From Oscillatoriales cyanobacterium USR001 (GTDB taxonomy: Bacteria; Cyanobacteriota; Cyanobacteriia; Cyanobacteriales; Microcoleaceae): a DNA stretch of 64,000 nt. The DNA lies in assembly GCA_001698425.1 (NCBI GenBank), contig MBRE01000063.1, positions 79,249-143,248 on the forward strand. The letters are read 5' to 3'. Positions within the stretch are counted from its first letter, which is position 1. The number at the start of each line of letters is the position of its first letter. The notes beneath the pieces were generated by a model, which ran no database searches, was not told where the DNA came from, and saw nothing but the letters and a program-made list of their open reading frames with translations. Both the position numbers and the translations under genes were made by a program. Shown in pieces: positions 35,563-44,265 of the stretch.

Positions 35563-36585
35563 ATGCAATTTACAGATTTCTGGTACATTGTCTCATTAAG
35601 CGACCAATTAAAACCTAACACGGTATTATCCCAAACCATCTTAGGAGAATGGTTAGCAATCTTCCGAGGAGAAAATGGACAACCGGTGGCCTTGCGCGAT
35701 CGCTGTTTGCATCGCAGCAGTCGCCTATCCGCAGGAAAGGTTTGCAACGGCACATTGCAATGTTCTTATCATGGTTGGATATACGATCGAAATGGTCATG
35801 TTATCGCTATTCCATCCGAAGGAGATACCCTCAAAAATTCCCAACAACGTCAAGCTAAATATTATCCTACAAAAGAACAGGATGGCTATGTTTATGTGCG
35901 ATTAAATGACAATCCGATCGAGGATTTTCAACCCTTTTCTATGCCTCATTATCAAGAATCAGGCTGGGAAACCGTGCGAGTTATTAATCGTTTTCAAAAT
36001 AATGTGACAAACTGTGCAGAAAATTTTATTGATATTCCTCATACGGCCTTCGTACATCCTGGCGTTTTCCGCAACTCTCGCCAACAAAAATTAGAAATGA
36101 CTGTAGAACGAAAAAATGGTTCGGTTTTGGTAGAATATCATAATGAAACCAGTAATTTAGGATGGTATAGTCGTTTTTTGAATCAACAGAGTGCGGAAAT
36201 TAAACATTTCGATCGCTTTTATATGCCCAATATTACCTGCGTAGAATACCAAATGGCAAATAATCGTTATTTGTTCATTACCAGCCAATCTATTCCCGAA
36301 ACTGAAAATTCCACTTTAGTTTACACAGATGTTACTTATAACTATGGTATTTGGAATAAATTAGCGCGTCCGCTTGTCCGATGGACAGCACAACATATTA
36401 TTCACCAAGATGTTAAAATATTGGGTATTCAAGGGGAAGCGATCGCTAAATACGGAACTAAATTTTCTAACACTCCTGCTGATACGATTCATGTGTTTGT
36501 AGAGTCTATTCGAGATGCGATCGCCTCTGGGAAAGATCCTCGACAACTACCCCATCAATCAGTTAAAGTTACATTTTTTGTATAA
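35563..36585 (+). CDS. Rieske-type oxygenase 2 (VanA-like)
   Basis: A 340-residue Rieske oxygenase. The cluster site is C48-x-H50 (DRCLHRSS) and C67-x2-H70 (CSYHGW); the mononuclear iron site is D157-x2-H160-x4-H165 (FIDIPHTAFVH). The N-terminus MQFTDFWYIVSLSDQL matches the usual opening of this subgroup, which supports the start at 35563 although no good ribosome site is seen there. VanA-like members perform O-demethylation, hydroxylation or oxidative cyclisation. It differs clearly from Rieske 1, so two different oxidation steps are likely. Confidence 0.9.
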   Translation: MQFTDFWYIVSLSDQLKPNTVLSQTILGEWLAIFRGENGQPVALRDRCLHRSSRLSAGKVCNGTLQCSYHGWIYDRNGHVIAIPSEGDTLKNSQQRQAKYYPTKEQDGYVYVRLNDNPIEDFQPFSMPHYQESGWETVRVINRFQNNVTNCAENFIDIPHTAFVHPGVFRNSRQQKLEMTVERKNGSVLVEYHNETSNLGWYSRFLNQQSAEIKHFDRFYMPNITCVEYQMANNRYLFITSQSIPETENSTLVYTDVTYNYGIWNKLARPLVRWTAQHIIHQDVKILGIQGEAIAKYGTKFSNTPADTIHVFVESIRDAIASGKDPRQLPHQSVKVTFFV

Positions 36586-36594
36586 GATTTTACT

Positions 36595-37341
36595 ATGCAA
36601 ATAATTGAACATATTTTAGTTTTTGTAGCTTTTATTGGATTAGTTACTTGGACTATCTGCCACCAATCTAGTAGAAATCAAATCAAAACTAAATGTTTTG
36701 AAGATTGGTTATTAGATATTACAGGAATGTTTGTTCAAGGAATCCTAATTCCTCTTCTGCAAGCAACTATAATTTATCAACTTTATCGTCACTGGCTACC
36801 GACTTGGCAAGGATATTTTCATATACCGCTAATTTTCACCTTTCTCCTTAGCTTCATTGTCGTTGATTATCTTTATTATTGGAATCATCGCCTACTGCAT
36901 TCTACTTTTTTTTGGAACATCCATCAAGTTCATCATACTGTAACTTGCATGGATGTTTTGGGAACATCTCGTAACACCATTTGGGCAAGTTTTTTAATTA
37001 TTTATTTGTGGATTCATAGCTGGTTTATTTATCTACTAAAAGATCCCACTGGCTATCTTTTAGGAGTTAGCTTAACTTCTGCATTAGACTTATGGCGACA
37101 CAGCCAATTAATTATTTCCTCAAACAGTTGGCTTTACCGTTTTCTATCTCCTTGGTTAATTCTACCGCAGGATCACGCATGGCATCATTCTAGCCAATTT
37201 TTTAACTGTAATTATGGTGCAAATCTGAAGCTTTGGGATCGATTGCATGGAACTTATTATAATAACGATCGATTACCAAACAGAATCGGAATTACAACTT
37301 CATTAACTCTCACTCAAAAACTTTTATTTCCCTTCTTGTAA
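36595..37341 (+). CDS. Sterol desaturase / fatty acid hydroxylase superfamily protein
   Basis: A 248-residue membrane diiron enzyme. The histidine clusters of the superfamily are present: HRLLH in YWNHRLLHS, HQVHH in IHQVHHTVT, and HAWHHS near residue 200. Four to five hydrophobic segments (for example LVFVAFIGLVTWTI and IPLIFTFLLSFIVVDYLYY) place it in the membrane. It should hydroxylate or desaturate a lipid-like chain with O2. It starts 9 bp after Rieske 2. This is the only obvious lipid-directed oxygenase in the operon and hints that the substrate or product has a fatty chain. Confidence 0.9.
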   Translation: MQIIEHILVFVAFIGLVTWTICHQSSRNQIKTKCFEDWLLDITGMFVQGILIPLLQATIIYQLYRHWLPTWQGYFHIPLIFTFLLSFIVVDYLYYWNHRLLHSTFFWNIHQVHHTVTCMDVLGTSRNTIWASFLIIYLWIHSWFIYLLKDPTGYLLGVSLTSALDLWRHSQLIISSNSWLYRFLSPWLILPQDHAWHHSSQFFNCNYGANLKLWDRLHGTYYNNDRLPNRIGITTSLTLTQKLLFPFL

Positions 37342-37352
37342 CACTACTAATT

Positions 37353-37961
37353 ATGACACTACTAAGTAAAATTCTTTGGTTTTTTCCTACTATAATTTTA
37401 CTGCTAACAGGCGGATCGCTAATCTACTTTGCACATTCACCCGGCATTTTGAGCATTTTAGCTGTATTATTTTCTCTTTACGGATTACCAGTGCTAATTT
37501 ATCGGTTATATCAGTGGAAATATCCGATTAAAGAAGGCATTAGTTATTTACGTGGAAAGGAGTATAGTTCTTGGTGGGGTAGCCATCAAATTCAGGTTAT
37601 TTATATTGCAATTCCAGCTTTAGAAGCAGCGTTGCGACTAATTCCAGGGGTATTTTCCTTTTGGTTGCGTTTATGGGGTGCAAAAGTCGGGCAAAATGTA
37701 TATTGGACACCAGGGTTAGAAATTGCCGATCGCGGTTTATTAGAAATAGGCGATCGCGTAGTAATTGGACATGGGGTTGGCCTTTATTCTCACATTATTA
37801 AACCTCGGAAACAAGACTTAATGTTGTATGTCAAAAAAATCAAAATTGGCAATGATGTCTTTGTGGGTGCAGCCTCACATTTTGGTCCAGGTGTCGTTAT
37901 TGAAGATGGCGTTTCTATCCCTATTACTACTGGTATTTATCTTAATAAAAAGGTGAAATAA
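37353..37961 (+). CDS. Membrane-linked hexapeptide (LbH) acyltransferase-like protein
   Basis: A 202-residue protein. Two hydrophobic segments at about 8-27 and 30-50 are followed by a linker, and the C-terminal 90 residues read as left-handed beta-helix hexapeptide repeats (LEIADRGLLEIGDRVVIGHG; KIGNDVFVGAASHFGPGVVI). Such proteins usually transfer acetyl or acyl groups. It lacks the usual HxN-type catalytic motif in a clear form, so activity is uncertain. It follows the hydroxylase by 11 bp and its stop overlaps the next start (TAATG). Confidence 0.72.
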   Translation: MTLLSKILWFFPTIILLLTGGSLIYFAHSPGILSILAVLFSLYGLPVLIYRLYQWKYPIKEGISYLRGKEYSSWWGSHQIQVIYIAIPALEAALRLIPGVFSFWLRLWGAKVGQNVYWTPGLEIADRGLLEIGDRVVIGHGVGLYSHIIKPRKQDLMLYVKKIKIGNDVFVGAASHFGPGVVIEDGVSIPITTGIYLNKKVK

Positions 37962-39505
37962 TGCGTCAATTAATTCAACTATTTGGGCAATTGCTTGCCC
38001 CCACAGCCCAGCGTTTTTATCAAGCATTGGATAACCCTAAATTAACACAAGAATATGTCCAGCGAGATATCTGCGATCGCCTAATTCAAAGCGAATATGG
38101 CAAATCATTGGGGATTCAATCTGTAGCAGATTGGCAGCGTATTCCCATCGTTAATTACGCTCGACTTGAACCTTGGATTTTAGGAGAAAAAAACTCTAAA
38201 AGTCAGCTAATTCCTCTGACACCAGAACCGATTTTATTTTATGAAAAAACCTCTGGAAGTAGCGGTGCAGTTAAATGGATTCCTTACACGCGATCGCTCA
38301 GAAAATCTTTTAATCAAATGTTTTGTGTATGGGCACACGACTTAATTAAAAACGGCCCTGAATTTTCGACTGGCAAACTCTATGCTTGCATTTCACCACA
38401 ACTAGATTCATCGGATTTACTAGAAGAAAATTCCCTATCTTTGCAAGATGACTTGGATTACTTAGATAGTTGGTTGCGGTGGCTACTACGCCCTTGGTTA
38501 GTGATGCCAGAAAAACTTGAATCCATCAACGATCCTCATCACTTTAAACATCAACTCTCTTTAGCATTATTGCCAGCTGAAAAACTAGAAATAATTTCCA
38601 TTTGGAGTCCCAGTTTTCTCCAAATACATTTAAAATACATTCAGGAAAATCACAAAATACTGCAAAAAGAATTATATGGAAAAATATCAGATAAACGCCT
38701 GCAATTACTTACAGAAAATCAGATTCCTTGGCCGCAACTTTGGCCTAACTTAAAGCTAATTTCCTGTTGGGATGCTGCCAACGCCGCAGACGGAGCTAAA
38801 GGATTGCGATCGCAATTTCCTAATGTATTAATTCAAGGTAAAGGTTTATTAGCAACTGAAGCCCCAATGACAATTCCTTTAATAAAAGCTAATGGGTATG
38901 TGCCAGTGCTCGATGAAGTTTTTTTCGAGTTTGAAGACAATAGTGGGAATATTTACAAATTACACGAACTGACTATCAGCAATGAATATAACATTATTTT
39001 GTCACAGAAAGGAGGCTTATATCGCTATCGAATTGGCGATCGCATCCGCGTAACAAATATGTATCACCATACTCCTTGTTTAGAATTTTTAGGAAGACAT
39101 CAAACCACCAGTGATTTAGTTGGCGAAAAACTCCAAGAAAGCTTTGTAAATCAGATTTTGGAAAGCTTAAACCTACAAGAAACCTGTTTTAAAAGCCTAG
39201 TACCAGTTGCCGATCCCCCTCACTATATTTTACTACTCGATCGAGCCAACGAAACCCCAGAAACTATCGCCAAAAACCTCGATCGCGCTTTATCAAAATC
39301 ACCCCATTATCACCGGGCGCGATTACTCGATCAACTTACACCCCCACAAGTTTTTATTTCCCCTAAAATTCCTGAATTATTAGCTTTACATCGTGCAAAA
39401 TCCGGCAGTATTTGGGGTGGAATTAAGCATCCCATTCTCGCCAAATCGCCCATTAACTCCGCACTTTTTTCTGAACTTAAATCGATAAGTGAGTACGCAT
39501 CATAA
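37961..39505 (+). CDS. GH3-family acyl-adenylating enzyme
   Basis: A 514-residue member of the GH3 (auxin-responsive GH3-like) branch of the adenylating superfamily. The ATP loop is EKTSGSSGAVKWIPYT near residue 90-105. Later marks are GKGLLATEAPMTIPL and GLYRYRIGDRIRVT, the latter with the conserved RYRxGD. GH3 enzymes activate a carboxylate as the acyl-AMP and usually join it to an amine or amino acid. It is the last gene of the operon, coupled to the preceding gene by TAATG. It is the most likely condensing step of the pathway, joining an acyl acid to an amine or alcohol. Confidence 0.88.
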   Translation: MRQLIQLFGQLLAPTAQRFYQALDNPKLTQEYVQRDICDRLIQSEYGKSLGIQSVADWQRIPIVNYARLEPWILGEKNSKSQLIPLTPEPILFYEKTSGSSGAVKWIPYTRSLRKSFNQMFCVWAHDLIKNGPEFSTGKLYACISPQLDSSDLLEENSLSLQDDLDYLDSWLRWLLRPWLVMPEKLESINDPHHFKHQLSLALLPAEKLEIISIWSPSFLQIHLKYIQENHKILQKELYGKISDKRLQLLTENQIPWPQLWPNLKLISCWDAANAADGAKGLRSQFPNVLIQGKGLLATEAPMTIPLIKANGYVPVLDEVFFEFEDNSGNIYKLHELTISNEYNIILSQKGGLYRYRIGDRIRVTNMYHHTPCLEFLGRHQTTSDLVGEKLQESFVNQILESLNLQETCFKSLVPVADPPHYILLLDRANETPETIAKNLDRALSKSPHYHRARLLDQLTPPQVFISPKIPELLALHRAKSGSIWGGIKHPILAKSPINSALFSELKSISEYAS

Positions 39506-39524
39506 CAGCCGAAACTGCCGTAAA

Positions 39525-40460
39525 TCATGCCAAAACATTCGCTGGAACTTCTGCTAAAAGCCACTCATACCAACTTTCTAAACCAACTCCCGTAATCGCA
39601 GAAACCTGGAAAATACGAATCTTAGGATTAACCTGTTTCGCATATTCCATGCAACGATTAACATCAAATTGAACATAGGGCAACAAATCAATTTTTGTCA
39701 AAATCATTACATCACTAGCCTGGAACATATAAGGATATTTAATCGGTTTATCTTCCCCTTCCGTCACCGAAAGAATCACAACTTTAGCCCGCTCTCCCAA
39801 ATCAAATAAAGCCGGACAAACCAGATTTCCCACATTTTCAATCATCACCACTGAATTTAACGGTGGATTGAGTTTTTGCAAACCTTTATCAACCATTTCT
39901 GCTTCTAAATGGCAACCTTTTCCCGTATTAATTTGTACTACTTTGCAACCAGTTTCTTTAATCTTTTCCGCATCATTAGCCGTTTCCTGATCCCCTTCTA
40001 TAACATGAATAGGTAATTGATTTTTTAAATCAGTAATCGTGCGTGTCAACAGCGTTGTTTTGCCCGCACCAGGAGAACTAACTAAGTTTAATGCTAGAAT
40101 ATTTCTACCTTTAAACCAGCCGCGATTTTGGGCAGCAATTAGATTATTCTTAGCCAAAATATTTTGCTCTAGCGAGATCGTTGTGCCGTGCATCTTAGCA
40201 TGAAGTTCAGATGCTTCTCTATCAGTTTTATGGGGTGCTTCGTGACTGTGAGAATGGCTAATAACTGTGCCATCAGCTAAGGTATGCTGATGTTGGGAAT
40301 GATGATTTTCGTGATGGTGGGAATGACTAATAATTGTCCCATCCGGTAAAGTATGAATACGATCGCCTTCGTGACTATGACTAATCGCAACTACTTCACC
40401 AGTTTGAGAATTAGTAATTTTAGTTTCAGCATCATCGCTACAACCGCAAGTAACACACAT
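39525..40460 (-). CDS. hypB: Hydrogenase/urease nickel incorporation GTPase HypB
   Basis: HypB is the GTPase that, with HypA, inserts nickel into [NiFe] hydrogenase. The 311-residue protein has the N-terminal CxxCxC motif (C2, C5, C7), then a long His-rich region (about 25-85) made of related tandem blocks (HTLPDGTIISHSHHH and HTLADGTVISHSHSHE). Then follow the G domain with P-loop SSPGAGKTTL, the nickel/zinc-binding Cys-His (GKGCHLEA), ENVGNLVCP and TKIDLLPY. The His-rich part should store or chelate nickel. It lies 3 bp after hypA on the same strand and converges on the GH3 gene with 19 bp between the stops. Confidence 0.96.
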   Translation of the reverse strand: MCVTCGCSDDAETKITNSQTGEVVAISHSHEGDRIHTLPDGTIISHSHHHENHHSQHQHTLADGTVISHSHSHEAPHKTDREASELHAKMHGTTISLEQNILAKNNLIAAQNRGWFKGRNILALNLVSSPGAGKTTLLTRTITDLKNQLPIHVIEGDQETANDAEKIKETGCKVVQINTGKGCHLEAEMVDKGLQKLNPPLNSVVMIENVGNLVCPALFDLGERAKVVILSVTEGEDKPIKYPYMFQASDVMILTKIDLLPYVQFDVNRCMEYAKQVNPKIRIFQVSAITGVGLESWYEWLLAEVPANVLA

Positions 40461-40463
40461 AAT

Positions 40464-40790
40464 TCAAATCTCCATTTCTTTAATTTTCAATTCTTGACCA
40501 GAAATTAAATCGAGTTCAATACTACCACATTTGCAGATTCCAAAAGGTACATCCAAGGTAACTTCTGCACCACACTGGCGACATTTGCCTTTACCTGGGA
40601 TTTCAATAATTTCTAGTATAGCACTTTTTAAAAGTGTACCTTCCCGACAAACACTAAAACAAAATTGCACAGCATCGGGCATAATAGCCGAAAGCTTACC
40701 AATTTCAATTGTGACTTTTTTTACCTCATTACCTTGGGCATTCTCAATAGCAATTGCAACTATATTTTGGGTAATTCCTAGTTCGTGCAT
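40464..40790 (-). CDS. hypA: Hydrogenase nickel metallochaperone HypA
   Basis: HypA binds nickel through the N-terminal His2 and carries a structural zinc site. The 108-residue protein starts MHELGITQNIVAIA. The zinc site is CRQC at its first half and CKC at its second half (residues around 73-91). The second half is C-x-C where the family usually has C-x2-C. The rest is normal, including IGKLSAIMPDAVQFCF and LISGQELKIK. It starts the hypA-hypB pair. Confidence 0.93.
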   Translation of the reverse strand: MHELGITQNIVAIAIENAQGNEVKKVTIEIGKLSAIMPDAVQFCFSVCREGTLLKSAILEIIEIPGKGKCRQCGAEVTLDVPFGICKCGSIELDLISGQELKIKEMEI

Positions 40791-40832
40791 AATATATCAT
40801 AGCATATTTCTTTTGCCATAAATCAAATATTT

Positions 40833-40903
40833 TTAAGACTTACGCAGGAATAATACTCTGTCGAGATAACGGCGTTATTAATAATTTTGCGTAAGTCCTA
40901 ATT
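40833..40903. mobile_element. MITE-like element with GACTTACGC terminal inverted repeats
   Basis: The 71-bp segment starts with TTAAGACTTACGCAGG and ends TTTTGCGTAAGTCCTAATT; the terminal repeats are complements apart from one base. Its ends match those of the 16242 element. It splits hypA from the 121-residue gene upstream. Confidence 0.7.
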
Positions 40904-40941
40904 AAATATGTGGTTGTGTTCAAAGAATTATCCGGTTGAGG

Positions 40942-41307
40942 TTATAATGAATCTCGATAAACAAATATTTCTTTGACTCTCATTTCAAAAGGTGTACCAG
41001 TCCCAGGTGGCGGACAAACGCGGATTTTGGCGCTTTCTAAATTCTCTAAGACACTACCAATTTTGATGAGATTTTGCAAAATACGCCAGTTAGTAACTGA
41101 GTCTGGACATTCAATTGTCAAAACAACAGCGTTAGCATTAACGGTGATGTACCATTCACACTTAGATAACAAAAGTTTGGTACGAGAATCGCAATCTTGA
41201 TAAAAGTATTTCTCAATACTATTTTCCAATTGCCGCTGTAACATTCTGTTATCCAATGCTGTTTGCAAAGGCGGTAAATCATCATCAAACATTTCCGGGT
41301 GATTCAT
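40942..41307 (-). CDS. Conserved hypothetical protein in the hyp block
   Basis: A 121-residue soluble protein. It starts MNHPEMFDDDLPPLQ and contains CEWYITVNANAVVLTIECPD and RVCPPPGTGTPFEMRV. Three cysteines are scattered and no known metal motif is formed. Nothing in the sequence points to a function, but it lies between the ArsC-like gene and hypA on the same strand. A job in hydrogenase or nitrogenase accessory functions is possible from position only. Confidence 0.7.
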   Translation of the reverse strand: MNHPEMFDDDLPPLQTALDNRMLQRQLENSIEKYFYQDCDSRTKLLLSKCEWYITVNANAVVLTIECPDSVTNWRILQNLIKIGSVLENLESAKIRVCPPPGTGTPFEMRVKEIFVYRDSL

Positions 41308-41343
41308 GGCGAAACTTCCTCTTCAAAATAATTACTGGGTTTG

Positions 41344-41745
41344 CTACATAGTGCGGGGACAAGTTTCTAAATCTTGAGAAGTTGTCTCCGCAGAATTTAA
41401 ACCTATCCACATTTTAATATTTTCTCGATCGAATCCCACCTTAAAAATATCATCAACTTGGATGAGCGGGCGACGAATCAAGATGGGTTCGGCAATCATT
41501 AGTGCTAAAGCTGTTTCCTCATCTAATTCTGAGGGCAAAATTTCACCTGATTTAACGCGAGGAGCAGTAGGATTAAACCACTGTGCGACGGGTAAGCAAC
41601 CGAAGAAAGGACGCAGAGTTTCTGGAGTCCAAGGTGTTGTTAAAAGACTGCGAGCATCTACTTGATGTCCTGCTTCCAGAAGCAAGGCTTTCTGTTTGGT
41701 ATTATTGATACAGCCTGGTTTTTCATAGAAAATTACATTTGCCAT
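41344..41745 (-). CDS. ArsC/Spx-like nitrogenase-associated protein
   Basis: A 133-residue thioredoxin-fold protein of the ArsC/Spx type. The opening IFYEKPGCINNTKQK carries the single redox Cys at about residue 11. RSLLTTPWTPETLRPFFG and PILIRRPLIQVDD are typical of the subgroup annotated as nitrogenase-associated protein in diazotrophic bacteria. The second CxxC cysteine is missing, as in that subgroup. Its presence between hypE and hypA suggests an uptake hydrogenase linked to nitrogen fixation, but no nif or hup structural gene is in the window. Confidence 0.78.
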   Translation of the reverse strand: MANVIFYEKPGCINNTKQKALLLEAGHQVDARSLLTTPWTPETLRPFFGCLPVAQWFNPTAPRVKSGEILPSELDEETALALMIAEPILIRRPLIQVDDIFKVGFDRENIKMWIGLNSAETTSQDLETCPRTM

Positions 41746-41797
41746 TGTGTACTCTCCTGATTTTTTTCAACTAGCAATTAACAATTACCAATTACGA

Positions 41798-42901
41798 TCA
41801 ACAAATTCTTGGCAATTGTTCTCCTACTAGCATATCAACTATGCGTTCCGATCCGAAAGTAGTTTGTAATAAAACCACTCCCGGCGGTGATGCAATAGCT
41901 TCGCCAATTATACAGGAATTAAGACCTGCGGGGTGAGACTTCATAGTTTTAAGGACTGTCTCAGCGTAAACCTGTGGTACAACTACAACTAACTTACCTT
42001 CATTAGCCAAATATAAGGGATCTAAACCTAAAATTTCGCAGATACCATTAACTTCTTCTCGGATAGGAATAGCTGATTCAAAAAGCCTAATTCCTACCTC
42101 AGAGCTTTGGGAAAATTCATTTAAAACTGTTGCTAAACCGCCGCGAGTGGCATCTCGCATTGCATGAATTTCTGGACAAACATTGAGAATGCTTTCAACT
42201 AAACTATTTAACGGTTGACAGTCACTTTTTATAATAGTTTCTAGGGCTAATTCTCCCCGTGCAATTAAAATAGCTGCACCATGATCGCCTAGATTACCAT
42301 TAATAATTATCGCATCTCCCGGTTGAATATTACTAGCAGAGATCGAGATGCCTTTTCTAATTATACCAATACCTGCGGTATTAATAAATAGTTTGTCCGC
42401 AGCACCGCGATCGACTACCTTAGTATCGCCAGTAACTATTTGCACTCCAGCGATATTTGCTGCTACTTTCATACTTTCAGCAATACGACGCAAAGTTTCA
42501 ATTGGAAACCCTTCTTCTAAGATAACACTACAAGAGAGATATAAAGGTTTTGCACCGCTAACAGCTAAATCATTAACAGTACCATTGATTGCCAATTCCC
42601 CAATATTCCCCCCTGGAAAAAATAGCGGTGTCACCACGTAGGAATCAGTAGTAAAAGCTAATCTATCTCCCTGGGTTGCCAGATTTGCTATGCTTAATGT
42701 AGCTTGATCTTCGAGTTGTGAAAGAATCGGATTATCAAAAGTATTAACAAAAATATCGTCAATTAAATCGCGCATCGCTTTACCACCGCTACCATGCGCT
42801 AGAGTGACATTAATATCTCGAACTTTGTTACGTCTTCGCCTAACTTCTTCTACTTTTTGAAATAGGGGATGTTGTTTAGATTGACTGGTTGAATCGCTCA
42901 T
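41798..42901 (-). CDS. hypE: Hydrogenase maturation factor HypE
   Basis: HypE converts a carbamoyl group on its own C-terminal cysteine to thiocyanate, the source of the CN ligands of [NiFe] hydrogenase. The 367-residue protein has the PurM-like fold motifs VTLAHGSGGKAM and TGDTKVVDRGAADK, DATRGGLATVLNE, and the C-terminal PRIC with the essential terminal Cys. It is the first gene of the hypE to hypB block. The donor enzyme HypF is encoded in the other hyp block about 5 kb away. Confidence 0.96.
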   Translation of the reverse strand: MSDSTSQSKQHPLFQKVEEVRRRRNKVRDINVTLAHGSGGKAMRDLIDDIFVNTFDNPILSQLEDQATLSIANLATQGDRLAFTTDSYVVTPLFFPGGNIGELAINGTVNDLAVSGAKPLYLSCSVILEEGFPIETLRRIAESMKVAANIAGVQIVTGDTKVVDRGAADKLFINTAGIGIIRKGISISASNIQPGDAIIINGNLGDHGAAILIARGELALETIIKSDCQPLNSLVESILNVCPEIHAMRDATRGGLATVLNEFSQSSEVGIRLFESAIPIREEVNGICEILGLDPLYLANEGKLVVVVPQVYAETVLKTMKSHPAGLNSCIIGEAIASPPGVVLLQTTFGSERIVDMLVGEQLPRIC

Positions 42902-43035
42902 ACTGGCGGGATTTTAGTTGCAATATTTTTTATTATAACTTTTAAAACCACTAAATAACTTTTCCTTAATTCATAATTAATTTTCCCTTAAATATTTTGT
43001 GGTATTATCGCTAAAACCAAAGGAAACAACTAACA

Positions 43036-44145
43036 ATGTTTAAAAAACGTCTCTATACCTCAGCTTTAATATTTATTATAGCTTTGGTTAGCGCCCTGTC
43101 AATTGGAGCTTTTAGCCAGAAAATAGCTCAAGCTGCCGATGAAGCAATTTTCTCCTCTGGAGATATCCAATTTTCTTTCGTAGTAGTTGGCTGCAATCGA
43201 GTAGATAAATCTGACATAGAAGCTACAGCACCTAGCACTGCCAACATCGAACAGTTGAATCGTACCTTTAAAGAAATCGCTGAATTATCTCCCCCTCCCA
43301 AATTTTTGTTTTTTGCCGGAGACTTAGTTTACGGTTATACTCCCGATGCAAACATCCTAGAAAATCAACTTAAAGGTTGGCGACAACTTTATGAAAATTC
43401 TCCCTTAGCTTCAAAGCCAACCGAACTAATTCCTATACCCGGCAACCATGAAGTTCAAGATGATAAAAAAGTTGCCTACGAAGCTGCGGAAAAGACATGG
43501 CTAAAAGTCATGGCTCCCTACTTAAAACGTGGTGGTAATGGACCGAATAGTGGTGGAGAAGATAAACTAAAAACAGATCAAAGTTTCCTTACTTATTCCT
43601 TTGACTATCAGGGTACACACTTCGTTTTACTAAATACAGATCCAGTAGGAAAGGATTGGAGTGTACCGGTTAATTGGATAAGTAAAGATTTAGCAGCTGC
43701 GAGACAAAATAAAGTTAAGCATATTTTCGCGATCGGACACAAACCTGCTCACGGCTATCCGGCTAATCTTCTTGAGGATAAAACAATCAATACAGAAGAC
43801 GATCTTGGCAAAGTGTATCCCGAATTGCGAGATGAATTTTGGACTGCCCTTGTCTCTAATCACAGCGAAGCAATGTTAGCCGCTCATAATCATGTTTACT
43901 ACCGCGCTAAAGGTCCTAATGGTAATACTTGGCAAATTATTGCGGGTAATGGTGGTAGCAAACTTGAAAAAGTTGCCGATCAAAAGAGTATGAATTTCTT
44001 TGGTTTTACTGTTGTAAATGTTCTCAAAAATGGTCGTGTTAACATTGTGAGTTATGGGCGAGATATTCCTGCTAACGGATATTTAGCACCAAGTTCAGAG
44101 AATCCTACCACTATTCGCGATCGATTGGATATAACTTGGGAGTAG
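43036..44145 (+). CDS. Exported metallophosphoesterase
   Basis: A 369-residue calcineurin-like phosphoesterase with an N-terminal signal peptide (about 1-35, ALIFIIALVSALSIGAFS, then IAQAAD). Metal-site motifs include FAGDLVYG (GD), IPGNHEVQDD (GNHE), AIGHKPAHG (GH) and AAHNHVYY (HNH-type GxH equivalent). It should be periplasmic or secreted and resembles the purple acid phosphatase-like group. It has a clear ribosome site (AAAGGAAAC). It converges on the RTX gene and, with it, splits the two hyp blocks. Confidence 0.85.
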   Translation: MFKKRLYTSALIFIIALVSALSIGAFSQKIAQAADEAIFSSGDIQFSFVVVGCNRVDKSDIEATAPSTANIEQLNRTFKEIAELSPPPKFLFFAGDLVYGYTPDANILENQLKGWRQLYENSPLASKPTELIPIPGNHEVQDDKKVAYEAAEKTWLKVMAPYLKRGGNGPNSGGEDKLKTDQSFLTYSFDYQGTHFVLLNTDPVGKDWSVPVNWISKDLAAARQNKVKHIFAIGHKPAHGYPANLLEDKTINTEDDLGKVYPELRDEFWTALVSNHSEAMLAAHNHVYYRAKGPNGNTWQIIAGNGGSKLEKVADQKSMNFFGFTVVNVLKNGRVNIVSYGRDIPANGYLAPSSENPTTIRDRLDITWE

Positions 44146-44200
44146 TGAATAATATACCGCTCTTCTGTGATACTATTTTCGCCAATGGCAAATTAAAATT

Positions 44201-44225
44201 ATAGGGCGGAAATTTACCGCCCTAT
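44201..44225. terminator. Bidirectional terminator hairpin
   Basis: ATAGGGCGG, loop AAATTTA, CCGCCCTAT: a perfect 9-bp stem between the converging phosphoesterase and RTX genes. It has weak T-rich flanks on both strands (GTTTAATTC on plus, AATTTTAATT on minus). Confidence 0.75.
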
Positions 44226-44265
44226 GTTTAATTCTTTAGGCTTCTTGACGCGATCGAGATATTTC

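Noticed and set aside
41344..41745. Arsenate reductase involved in arsenic resistance
   Set aside because: The protein has the single-Cys nitrogenase-associated pattern, and no ars genes are nearby.
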